Positions 43,411 through 51,417 of a DNA stretch of 64,000 nt are shown here, one piece after another. The notes beneath the pieces were generated by a model. That model worked only from the letters and a program-made list of their open reading frames with translations, was not told the origin of the DNA and did no database searches. Numbering within the stretch: position 1 is the first letter of the stretch; each line of letters opens with the position of its first letter. This DNA comes from Aquabacterium humicola (lineage in GTDB: Bacteria; Pseudomonadota; Gammaproteobacteria; Burkholderiales; Burkholderiaceae_C): assembly GCF_030167915.1 (NCBI RefSeq), contig NZ_JARGNB010000003.1, positions 186,001 to 250,000 of the forward strand, given 5' to 3'. The position numbers and the translations under genes were made by a program.

Positions 43411-44685
43411 ATGACCACCCTCCACGATGTCCACGACCTGGCGCTGAGCGGCGCGACCGCGAGCGCCGTCGACCACTACGAGCAGGCCTGCCGCGCGATG
43501 CAGTGTTACGTCGGCGACCCGGTCGCCGCGGTGCAGGCCGCGCTGGCCGAGGCGCCGGACATGACGATGGCGCACGCGCTCTACGCCTGGCTCAACCTGC
43601 TCGGCACCGAGCCCGCCGGCCTGCCCGAGGCGCGCCGCGCGCTGGCCACCGCGAAGGCGCTGCCGGCCACCGAACGCGAGCGCGCCCACCTGGCGGCGAT
43701 CGCGCTGGTGATCGACGGCCGCTGGCATGCCGCGGGCCTGGCGCTGGAAGACCTGTCGGTGCGCTGGCCGCGTGACCTCGTCGCGCTGCAGGCCGGCCAT
43801 GCGATCGACTTCTTCTGCGGCCATTCGCGCATGCTGCGCGACCGCATGGCCCGGGTCTACGACGCCTGGCAACCCGGCATGCCCGGCTTCCACGCGCTGC
43901 TCGGCATGTACGCCTTCGGCCTCGAGGAGATGGGCGACTACGCCCGCGCCGAGGCGATGGGCCGGCGCGCGGTGGAGCTCGAGCGCCAGGACAACTGGGC
44001 CTGGCATGCGGTGGCCCACGTGATGGAGATGCAGAACCGGCGCCGCGACGGCATCGATTGGCTGCGCCGCGACACCGCCGCATGGACCGACGGCAGCTAC
44101 TTCGCGGTGCACAACTGGTGGCACCTGGCGCTGTTCCACATGGGCCTGGACCAGATGGACGAGGTGTTCGCGCTGCTCGACCAGCGGGTGCTGGCCGGCC
44201 AGTCGTCGGTGGCGATCGACATGATCGACGCGTCGGCCCTGTTGTGGCGGCTGCAGCTGCGCGGCCACGACGTCGGCAGCCGCTGGCATGCGCTGGCCGA
44301 CCGCTGGGCCGCGCATGCCGAGGCCGGCAACTACGCCTTCAACGACTTCCACGCGATGATGGCCTTCTGCGGTGCCGGCCGCGAAGCCGAGGCCGAGCGC
44401 CTGCTCGCCACCCAGGCGCGTGCGCTGCATGCCGGCGACGACAACGCGATGTTCCTGCGCGAGGTCGGCCTCGACGGCACGGCCGCCGTGCGCGCGTTCT
44501 CGCAGGGCCGCTTCGGCGACGCGGTGCGCCTGCTGCGCCCGCTGCGCAGCCAGTCCCACCGCTTCGGCGGCAGCCACGCGCAGCGCGACCTGATCGACCT
44601 GACGCTGATCGAGGCCGCCGCGCGCGACGGCCAGAAGCTCTTCGCCGACGCGCTGCGGCGCGAGCGCGCGAACCGCATGGCGTAA
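43411..44685 (+). CDS. TPR-repeat protein (StaR-like)
   Basis: 424 residues, soluble and almost wholly helical. The sequence resembles the StaR-like TPR family (ERERAHLAAIALVIDGRWHAAGLALEDLS, WHAVAHVMEMQNRRRDGIDWL, VHNWWHLALFHMGLDQMDEVFALLD). Members occur near secondary-metabolite and regulatory genes but no activity is established. GAAAGG precedes ATG. It is the first gene of a likely three-gene operon with the RTX protein and the Asp-box lipoprotein, closed by the terminator at 47449. Confidence 0.85.
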   Translation: MTTLHDVHDLALSGATASAVDHYEQACRAMQCYVGDPVAAVQAALAEAPDMTMAHALYAWLNLLGTEPAGLPEARRALATAKALPATERERAHLAAIALVIDGRWHAAGLALEDLSVRWPRDLVALQAGHAIDFFCGHSRMLRDRMARVYDAWQPGMPGFHALLGMYAFGLEEMGDYARAEAMGRRAVELERQDNWAWHAVAHVMEMQNRRRDGIDWLRRDTAAWTDGSYFAVHNWWHLALFHMGLDQMDEVFALLDQRVLAGQSSVAIDMIDASALLWRLQLRGHDVGSRWHALADRWAAHAEAGNYAFNDFHAMMAFCGAGREAEAERLLATQARALHAGDDNAMFLREVGLDGTAAVRAFSQGRFGDAVRLLRPLRSQSHRFGGSHAQRDLIDLTLIEAAARDGQKLFADALRRERANRMA

Positions 44686-44727
44686 CCCGCGAACGACGCG
44701 TCCTTCCTTTCCTGCAGGAGCATTTGA

Positions 44728-46290
44728 ATGACGATCCTGAAACCCATGCCGCGCGCCGGCGCGGCGAACGGCCGCGCCGTCGGCGACGCCGAGGTCGGCG
44801 CGCTGGCGGTGACCGCCACGTTCAGCCTGGGCACGCTGTCGGTGCCCGGCGATTCTCTGGACAACACCATCACCATCAGCCGCGACGCCGCCGGCAAGCT
44901 GCTGGTCAACGGCGGCGCCGTCGCCGTGCTCGGCGGCACGCCCACCGTCGCCAACACCGCGCAGATCCAGGTCTTCGGCCAGGGCGGCAACGACGTGGTG
45001 ACGATCAGCGAGGTCAACGGCGCGCTGCCGAAGGCCCAGCTCTTCGGCGGCTTCGGCAACGACGTGCTGACGGCCGGCTCCGGCGCCGACCTGCTGTTCG
45101 GCCAGGACGGCAACGACACGCTGCTCGGCAAGGGCGGCAACGACCTGCTGTTCGGCGGCTTCGGCAACGACACGCTGACCGGCGGCGATGCCGACGACCA
45201 GGTGTTCGGCGACAGCGGCGACGACCGGCTGATCTGGAACCCGGGCGACGACAGCGACGTGTTCGAGGGCGGCGACGGCACCGACACCGGCGAGGTCAAC
45301 GGCGGCAACGGCACCGAGACCTTCACGCTCACGGCCAACGGCACGCGCATGCTGTTCGCGCGCACCGACGTCGCGCCCTTCGAGATCGACATGGGCACGA
45401 TCGAGAAGGTGGTGCTGAACATGAACGGCGGCGACGACCGCTTCTCGGCCACCGGCAACCTGGCCGCGCTGGCGCAGCTGACCATCGACGGCGGCGCGGG
45501 CAACGACACGATCCTGGGCGGCAACGGCGCCGACCTGCTGATCGGCGGCGACGGCAACGACTTCATCGACGGCAACCAGGGCAGCGACAGCGCCCGCCTC
45601 GGCGCCGGCAACGACGTGTTCCAGTGGGACCCGGGCGACGGCAGCGACACCGTCGAGGGCCAGGACGGCGCCGATGCGCTGCTGTTCAACGGGTCGGCGA
45701 TCGCCGAACAGTTCGCCGTGTCGGCCAACGGCGGCCGCGTGCTCTTCACCCGCGACGTCGGCGCGATCACGATGGACCTCGACGATGTCGAGACCGTCGA
45801 CCTGCGCGCGCTCGGTGGCAGCGACCGCATCACCGTCAACCCGCTCGCCGGCACCGACGTGAAGACCGTGCGCATCGACCTCGCGGCAGCCGGCGGCGGC
45901 GACGGCCAGGCCGACGTCGTGGTGGTCAACGGCACCGCGGGCGACGACGCGGTGGCGATCGTGTTGGAGAACGGGGCGCTCGTGCTGCGCGGCCTCGGCG
46001 CCGACATCGTGGTGCTGAACTTCGAGCCGGGCACCGACCGCCTGCAGTTCAACGGCCTCGCCGGCAACGACGTGGTGCTGGGCAACGGCACGCCGGCGGT
46101 GCCGCTGACGCTGGTCCTGAACGGCGGCGACGGCAACGACGTGCTGATCGGCGGTGCCGGCAACGACACGCTCGACGGCGGCGCAGGCTTCGACGTGCTG
46201 ATCGGCGGGCCGGGCAGCGACGTGCTGCTGTCCGGCGAGGTGCTGATCCCCGGCACGCCCGGGGTGATCGATGCCGCGTTCTTTGGGTGA
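44728..46290 (+). CDS. RTX (haemolysin-type calcium-binding repeat) protein
   Basis: 520 residues. Nonapeptide repeats of the GGxGxDxLx type occur in three blocks: around 95-145 (GGFGNDVLT, GQDGNDTLL, GKGGNDLLF, GGFGNDTLT), around 255-290 (GGAGNDTIL, GGNGADLLI, GGDGNDFID), and near the C terminus (GGDGNDVLI, GGAGNDTLD). They would fold as calcium-bound beta-rolls. There is no N-terminal signal peptide, consistent with type I secretion, but no ABC/MFP secretion genes are in the window. GCAGGAG precedes ATG. A surface or extracellular matrix role is likely; no catalytic domain is seen. Confidence 0.92.
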   Translation: MTILKPMPRAGAANGRAVGDAEVGALAVTATFSLGTLSVPGDSLDNTITISRDAAGKLLVNGGAVAVLGGTPTVANTAQIQVFGQGGNDVVTISEVNGALPKAQLFGGFGNDVLTAGSGADLLFGQDGNDTLLGKGGNDLLFGGFGNDTLTGGDADDQVFGDSGDDRLIWNPGDDSDVFEGGDGTDTGEVNGGNGTETFTLTANGTRMLFARTDVAPFEIDMGTIEKVVLNMNGGDDRFSATGNLAALAQLTIDGGAGNDTILGGNGADLLIGGDGNDFIDGNQGSDSARLGAGNDVFQWDPGDGSDTVEGQDGADALLFNGSAIAEQFAVSANGGRVLFTRDVGAITMDLDDVETVDLRALGGSDRITVNPLAGTDVKTVRIDLAAAGGGDGQADVVVVNGTAGDDAVAIVLENGALVLRGLGADIVVLNFEPGTDRLQFNGLAGNDVVLGNGTPAVPLTLVLNGGDGNDVLIGGAGNDTLDGGAGFDVLIGGPGSDVLLSGEVLIPGTPGVIDAAFFG

Positions 46291-46315
46291 TGGCGGCCTG
46301 CGGCAAGATCGGCGC

Positions 46316-47422
46316 ATGAAGACGACCACCCGATCGCTCGCTTCGCCGCGCCGCCGTTCGCTGCTCGCCGGCCTGCTGCTGCCCGCTGTCGCGCTGCCCG
46401 GCTGCGGCGGCGGCGGCGACGCTGGCACGCCGATGCCGCCGCCGCCGGCCGAGCCGCGCTTCACGCCGAACGGGCTCGATGACCGCATCGTGCGGCGGCT
46501 GAAGGCCGGCGGCGACACGCCGGCCACGCTTTACGCCGGCACCGACCAGGGCGTGTGGCGCCGGCGCCCGGGCGCCGCCTGGCAGGCGCTGGGGCCGGCG
46601 AACCACACGGTGCTCGACCTCGTGGTCATCGATGCGCAGACGCTGCTGGTCGCCGCGCAGCGCAACGACTCCGTGCCCGCGCACGCGCTGCTGGAGACCC
46701 GCGACGGCGGCGCCAGCTGGCACGCGCTGGCGCACGACTTCGGCGGCGATGACGGTCCGGAGCCAGTGCGTGCGCTGCACTTGCAGGCCGAGACCGGCCG
46801 CCTGCTGGCCACCGGCACCGACGTGCTGGCCGAATCCACCGACCGTGGCCGCCACTGGCGCCGCCTGTCGGGCCAGTGGCAGGCCTTCGGCCAGCCGAAG
46901 GATGCGCTGGCGGTCGAGCCGGCCAGCGGCGACATCTGGTACGGCGGCCAGGACGCCATCGAAGGGTCGGTGCTGCTGCGCCGGCGCGCGGGCACCGGCC
47001 AGCTCGACAGCTATCCCGGCCTGATGCCCAACCCGAGCGTGACGAAGGGGATCCGCTTCGTGCCCGGCCAGCCGCAGCGGGTGATCGTCGGCGGCGAGGG
47101 CGGGCTGGTGCAGACGATCGACAACGGCGCGCGCTGGACCCGCCTGCTCGACGCCGACTACCGCTTCCACTTCGACGTGCTGCAGGACCCGCAGCGGCCG
47201 TCGCGCTTCGTCACCGCCGGCTGGAGCAAGAACTTCGACGATCCGCAGCCGCTGGTCGTGCAGGTCAGCGACGACGACGGCCGCAGCTGGCGCCGCCTCC
47301 AGCATCCGGACAACCGCCTCTTCGGCGGCGTCTGGAGCATGGCGGTGACGGTGGAAGGCGGGCGCAGCGTCTACGAGCTCGGTCTGTACAAGGGCGGCGT
47401 GATGCGGCTCGAGCTGCCGTGA
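46316..47422 (+). CDS. Asp-box (sialidase-like propeller) lipoprotein
   Basis: 368 residues. A leader with Arg-rich start and lipobox (LLPAVALPGC) indicates an acylated lipoprotein. The mature protein is a beta-propeller with Asp-boxes TRDGGASWHAL, STDRGRHWRRL, TIDNGARWTRL and SDDDGRSWRRL. Such propellers bind glycans or proteins; no sialidase active-site arginines are evident. It starts 25 bp after the RTX gene and is the last gene before a strong terminator. A partner role with the secreted RTX protein is inferred from this linkage. Confidence 0.88.
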   Translation: MKTTTRSLASPRRRSLLAGLLLPAVALPGCGGGGDAGTPMPPPPAEPRFTPNGLDDRIVRRLKAGGDTPATLYAGTDQGVWRRRPGAAWQALGPANHTVLDLVVIDAQTLLVAAQRNDSVPAHALLETRDGGASWHALAHDFGGDDGPEPVRALHLQAETGRLLATGTDVLAESTDRGRHWRRLSGQWQAFGQPKDALAVEPASGDIWYGGQDAIEGSVLLRRRAGTGQLDSYPGLMPNPSVTKGIRFVPGQPQRVIVGGEGGLVQTIDNGARWTRLLDADYRFHFDVLQDPQRPSRFVTAGWSKNFDDPQPLVVQVSDDDGRSWRRLQHPDNRLFGGVWSMAVTVEGGRSVYELGLYKGGVMRLELP

Positions 47423-47448
47423 AGCGCTGCGCGGCCGCGCAGGACGGG

Positions 47449-47477
47449 AGGGCGGCGCCGGCCGCCCTTCATTTTTT
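47449..47477 (+). terminator. Rho-independent terminator
   Basis: The perfect 8-bp stem AGGGCGGC/GCCGCCCT has a 4-nt loop and is followed by TCATTTTTT. It closes the TPR-RTX-lipoprotein operon. It is the only textbook intrinsic terminator I see in the window. Confidence 0.93.
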
Positions 47478-47523
47478 ACCCCGTCTCACCGCCGCGCCGC
47501 GCCCGCTTCGCGACCATCAGGCC

Positions 47524-49254
47524 ATGAATGCTTCGACCCCTCCCGCGATCCACCTGCGCCTGCACGGCTACCCGGGCATCGACGTCGCCGGCCGCCCGGT
47601 CTTCGTCGGCCTGAAACACGGCCTCGCGCTGCTGGCCACGCTGGCGGCCGCGCAGCACCGCCCGGTCGGCCGCGACAGCCTGGCCACGCTGCTGTGGCCC
47701 GATGCCGCGCCAGGCACCGGCCGTGCGCGGCTGCGCCGGCTGGTGCACGAGCTGCACGGCACGCTCGGCGTCGCGGCCATCGAGGCGACGCCGGACGCGC
47801 TGCGCCTGGCCGACCCCTGCTCCAGCGACCTGGATCAGACACGCGCGGCGCTCGCACGGCTGGCAGCGGCCCCGCGGCTGGACCGCGCACTGCTGCAGCC
47901 GCTGGCCGAGCCGACGGCCGCCGGCTGGCTGGAGGGGTTCACGCTCGGCGTCGAGGCCTTCGACGAGCAGGTGATGGCCGGACGTTCGGCGCACCAGGCG
48001 GCGCTGGCGCGCGCGCTGGAAGCGGCCGCCGAGGCCGCCGTGCAGCAGCGCGATGCCGCGCTGGCCGAGATGGCCGCGGCGGCGCTGCTGCGGCTGGAGC
48101 CGTGCCACGAAAGCGCCTGGGCCGCCCGCATGGCCGCCCGCGCGCTGTGCCGGGACGCCTCCGGCGTCGAGGACGCGTACTTTGCGTGCGCGCAGCAGTT
48201 GCGCGACGAGCTCGGCGTGCGGCCCTCGCCGCGGCTGGAAGCGGCCTACGCCGAAGCCATCGGTGCCGCGCGCGCCGCGCCGATGCGGCTGGCGATCGAG
48301 TTCGCGCCGACGCCGCACGGGCAGGTGGCCTACGCCGCGTGGGGCAGCGGCCGCGAGACCATCGTCGTGCTGTGGGGCCTGATGAGCAACCTGGAGGTCG
48401 CGCTCGACGAGCCGCGCGCCCGCGCGATGCTCGATGCGCTGGCGCGCACGCACCGCGTCGTGATGATCGACCGCCGTGGCACCGGGCTGTCCGAGCGCGT
48501 CGGCGTCGAGCCCGATGCCGAGGCCGCGGCCGACGACATCGAGGCGGTGCTCGACCGGCTGCGGGTGCCGCGCGCGTGGCTCTTCGGCTCCTCGGTCGGC
48601 GGCACGCTGGCGCTGCACTTCGCGCTGCAGCGGCCGCAGCGCTGCGCCGGCCTGCTGCTGTGGGGCACCAGCCCGGGCGGCCGCCACAGCGCGGCGCTGC
48701 CCTGGGGGCTGACGCCGCAGAGCCTCGAGGCCTGGGCCGACCTGCTGTCCGATCCGGCCCAGCGCGACGCCGGCCTGCGCCGCTTCGCGCCGTCGGTGGC
48801 CGACGATCCGTGGGTCGCCGACTGGTACGCCCGCCTGCTGCGCAACGCCGGCACGCGCCTGGGCGTGCGCCAGATGCTGCAGGCCTACGTCGCGATGGAC
48901 CTGCTGCCGCGGCTGGCGGAGATCGACGTGCCGACGCTGGTGCTGCAGCGCCGCGGCGACCGCGTCGTGCCGCGCGCCGCCGGCGAGCTGCTGGCTTCGG
49001 CCATTCCCGGCGCGCGGCTCGCGCTGCTGGACGGGGACGATCACTTCCTGTGGCACGGCGACAGCGACGCCGTGCTGCAGGCGGTGCAGCGCTTCGTCGC
49101 CAGCCCGGCCGGCGCCGCCGCGCGCGCGCCTCAGCCGCTGCGCACCACGCTGTCGGCGAAGCCCTCGACCTCGTGGATCACCGCTTCGGTGTCGCCGAAC
49201 CACATCAGGTTGTCGGCGCCGGGCAGCAGGATGAACTTCGCGCCGGCGATGTGA
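47524..49254 (+). CDS. SARP/BTAD regulator fused to an alpha/beta hydrolase, copy 1
   Basis: 576 residues. Residues ~8-100 are a SARP-type winged helix ([48 protein letters not shown]). A BTAD helical domain follows (~150-250, ending YFACAQQLRDELGVRPSPRLEAAYAEA). Residues ~260-530 are an alpha/beta hydrolase with nucleophile in WLFGSSVGGTLALHFA, acid in LQRRGDRVVP and histidine in DGDDHFLWHGD, so the triad looks complete. The hydrolase resembles those fused to cyclases and LuxR regulators. It is a plausible one-protein sensor-regulator. Its last 124 bp overlap the convergent paralogue, and the final ~40 residues look non-conserved. Confidence 0.9.
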   Translation: MNASTPPAIHLRLHGYPGIDVAGRPVFVGLKHGLALLATLAAAQHRPVGRDSLATLLWPDAAPGTGRARLRRLVHELHGTLGVAAIEATPDALRLADPCSSDLDQTRAALARLAAAPRLDRALLQPLAEPTAAGWLEGFTLGVEAFDEQVMAGRSAHQAALARALEAAAEAAVQQRDAALAEMAAAALLRLEPCHESAWAARMAARALCRDASGVEDAYFACAQQLRDELGVRPSPRLEAAYAEAIGAARAAPMRLAIEFAPTPHGQVAYAAWGSGRETIVVLWGLMSNLEVALDEPRARAMLDALARTHRVVMIDRRGTGLSERVGVEPDAEAAADDIEAVLDRLRVPRAWLFGSSVGGTLALHFALQRPQRCAGLLLWGTSPGGRHSAALPWGLTPQSLEAWADLLSDPAQRDAGLRRFAPSVADDPWVADWYARLLRNAGTRLGVRQMLQAYVAMDLLPRLAEIDVPTLVLQRRGDRVVPRAAGELLASAIPGARLALLDGDDHFLWHGDSDAVLQAVQRFVASPAGAAARAPQPLRTTLSAKPSTSWITASVSPNHIRLSAPGSRMNFAPAM

Positions 49255-50789
49255 TCGGCCAGGTGGCGGCCGGCCGCGGCGCGCACGATGCGGTCGCCCT
49301 CGCGCTGCACCACCAGCGTGGGCACGCGCAGGCGCGGCAGTTGCGGCCGCACGTCGATCGCCGCCAGCGTGCGCAGCACGCTCGCCGCGCCCTGGCGCGT
49401 CGCCGACTGGCGCAGCAGCCGCGCCCACCAGTCGCGCGCGGCCGGGTCCTGCGCCACCGAGGGCGCGAACTGTTCCAGGCTGACCGCCGCGCCCCAGGAC
49501 GACTGCACGCGCTGTACCCAGGCGTCGAGCTGCGCCGGCGTGATCGCCCACGGGTAGTCCGGCGCCCAGGTGCCGCGCGCACCGGTGGCGTAGAGCATCA
49601 GGCCCCGCACCCGCTCCGGGTGGTTCACCGCGTACTCGATCGCCAGTGCGCCGCCGACGGAGTTCGCGAACAGCCACAGCCGCGGCACGCCGAGCGCGTG
49701 CCGCACCGCCTCGATGTCGAGCGCGCCGGCGGCGGCGTCCAGCGCCGGGCGGTCGCTCAGGCCGACGCCGCGGCGGTCGATCAGCACGACATGGAAGCGC
49801 CGGGCCAGCCGGTCCAGCGTGGCGCGGATCACCGGCTGCTCCCAGGCGACCTCCAGGTGCGACCAGAGGCCGAACAGCACCACCATCGTGCCGCCCGGTG
49901 CCGCGGGTGAACCGAGCTCGAGGTAGGCGACCGCGTCGCCGTCGGCATCGGCGAAGCGGATCGGCGGCAGCGCGCGGGCGGCCGGCTCGTCGTCCTCGGG
50001 CGGGCGCGACAGCCGCGCGCGCGCCTCGGCATACGCCGCCTCGATGCCCGCGGACGGGCGGATGCCGAGCTCCTCGCGCAGCAGTTCCGCACAGGCGAAG
50101 TAAGCGGCCTCCACCGCCGCGGCATCGCCGAGTCGGCCCTGCGCCGCCAGCCGCAGCGCATGGCCGGTGTCGCACAGCGGATCGAGCCGCACCAGCGCGG
50201 CGGCGACCTCGGCCGCCAGCGCCGGCTGCCCGATCGCCAGCAGCTGCTCGCCGCCGCGTGCCAGCGCGCGCGTGACCAGCCGCTGCTGCTCCGAGCGCCG
50301 TTGCGCGAGCCAGCTTTCGAACGCATCGGAGCCGCAGTCGAACCCGTGCAGGATCGACGCGGCATCGGGCCGGCACAGCCGCTCGATCGCCAGCAGCGAC
50401 TCGGTCGCGCCGGTCCCGGTCAGCAGCTGCATCGCGGCGCGGCGCACGGCCTGCACGTCGGTGGCCAGGCCGGCACCATCGTCCACCAGCCACAGCGCAT
50501 CGGCGTCGCCCGTCAGCAGCTCGATGCCGAGCGCGGCATTGACCTCGTGGCACAGGCGGCGCAGGCGGCCGCGGCCTGTGTCTTCCGGCGCGTCCGGCCA
50601 CAGCAGCGCGGCCAGCAAGGGGCGTGCGGCCTTGCGCTGCAGCTCGCTCAGGTGCACCAGCAAGGCGAGCCCGCGCTTCAGGTTCAGCGGCAGCGGCTGG
50701 CCGCGCCGCGTCAGCACCGGGTAGCCGGTGCAGGCGAGCACGAGCTCGGCGGCGGTCTCGCGCGGTGGGCTCGATGAATCCGGCGTCAT
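49131..50789 (-). CDS. SARP/BTAD regulator fused to an alpha/beta hydrolase, copy 2 (altered active site)
   Basis: 552 residues, a paralogue of the convergent neighbour. The winged helix (LKRGLALLVHLSELQRKAARPLLAALLWPD) and BTAD (YFACAELLREELGIRPSAGIEAAYAEA) are intact. In the hydrolase the serine elbow is FANSVGGALAIEYA, and the histidine of the active copy is Asn here (GADNLMWFGD, codon AAC). The domain probably binds rather than hydrolyses a ligand. The gene is divergent from the thioesterase across an 81-bp gap that contains direct-repeat site C. The start is the ATG at 50789. Confidence 0.9.
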   Translation of the reverse strand: MTPDSSSPPRETAAELVLACTGYPVLTRRGQPLPLNLKRGLALLVHLSELQRKAARPLLAALLWPDAPEDTGRGRLRRLCHEVNAALGIELLTGDADALWLVDDGAGLATDVQAVRRAAMQLLTGTGATESLLAIERLCRPDAASILHGFDCGSDAFESWLAQRRSEQQRLVTRALARGGEQLLAIGQPALAAEVAAALVRLDPLCDTGHALRLAAQGRLGDAAAVEAAYFACAELLREELGIRPSAGIEAAYAEARARLSRPPEDDEPAARALPPIRFADADGDAVAYLELGSPAAPGGTMVVLFGLWSHLEVAWEQPVIRATLDRLARRFHVVLIDRRGVGLSDRPALDAAAGALDIEAVRHALGVPRLWLFANSVGGALAIEYAVNHPERVRGLMLYATGARGTWAPDYPWAITPAQLDAWVQRVQSSWGAAVSLEQFAPSVAQDPAARDWWARLLRQSATRQGAASVLRTLAAIDVRPQLPRLRVPTLVVQREGDRIVRAAAGRHLADHIAGAKFILLPGADNLMWFGDTEAVIHEVEGFADSVVRSG

Positions 50790-50830
50790 GCGGCTGATTC
50801 TGCCGAGGCCTTGCGGGTGCGTCGCGCGCC

Positions 50831-50864
50831 GGCGGACGCCCGGCGGACGCTGCCTGCGCACAGT
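50831..50864 (+). promoter_or_regulatory. Candidate activator site C: exact GGCGGACGC repeat plus CACAGT
   Basis: GGCGGACGC occurs exactly at 50831 and 50842 (11-bp period). The heptamer CGGACGC ends 8 bp before CACAGT at 50859-50864. This is the heptamer-4-heptamer-8-minus-10 layout described for SARP activators. It lies between the SARP-hydrolase copy 2 and the thioesterase, whose ATG is 7 bp after the CACAGT. Confidence 0.6.
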
Positions 50865-50870
50865 CGCGCC

Positions 50871-51353
50871 ATGCCCACCCCGGAGACCCTCGCCGTGTTC
50901 CAAGTCATCCGCACGCAGATCGAACGCACCGTGCCCTTCCACCGCGTGATCGGCCTCGCGCTCGACGCGGTGGACGCCCGCGGCGCGACCACCCGGCTGC
51001 CCGAGCAGCCGATCCTCGCCAACCACCACGGCACGCTGCACGCCGGCGCGCTGTTCTCCGCCTGCGAGTCCGCGTCCGGCGCGGCGCTCGCCGGCGCCTT
51101 GCTGCCGGTGATCCTGCGCACGCGCTTCGTCGTGCGCGATGCCCGCATCAGCTACCTGAAGCCCTCGCGCGGCGAGCTGATCGCGCAGGCCGCGCTGGCC
51201 GACGAGCCGGCCGCGGTGATCGCGGCGCTCGAGCGCGACGGCCGGGCCACCGCGGTGGTCGACGTCAGCGCGCGCATCGCCGCCGGCACGGCCGACGAAC
51301 GCATCGTCGCCAAGGCCAGCTTCGAGTGGCACCTGAAGCTCATCGACGGCTGA
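50871..51353 (+). CDS. PaaI/DUF4442-type hotdog thioesterase-like protein
   Basis: 160 residues. The hotdog fold signature is LANHHGTLHAGALFSACESASGAALAG, followed by ARISYLKPSRGELIAQA. It probably hydrolyses an acyl-CoA or acts on a related thioester. No ribosome site precedes ATG, and the CACAGT -10-like element ends 6 bp upstream, so the transcript may be leaderless. The neighbouring SARP-hydrolase is the obvious candidate regulator. Confidence 0.85.
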   Translation: MPTPETLAVFQVIRTQIERTVPFHRVIGLALDAVDARGATTRLPEQPILANHHGTLHAGALFSACESASGAALAGALLPVILRTRFVVRDARISYLKPSRGELIAQAALADEPAAVIAALERDGRATAVVDVSARIAAGTADERIVAKASFEWHLKLIDG

Positions 51354-51417
51354 TCGACCGCCGAACGATGGCCGCCAACCCGCCTTCTTCCCCACCCCTC
51401 ATGCACTGGAGAGTTTC

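Noticed and set aside
44728-46290. Tandem DNA repeat or CRISPR-like array in the G-rich stretch
   Set aside because: The repetition comes from RTX nonapeptide codons in a single open frame and is imperfect at the DNA level.
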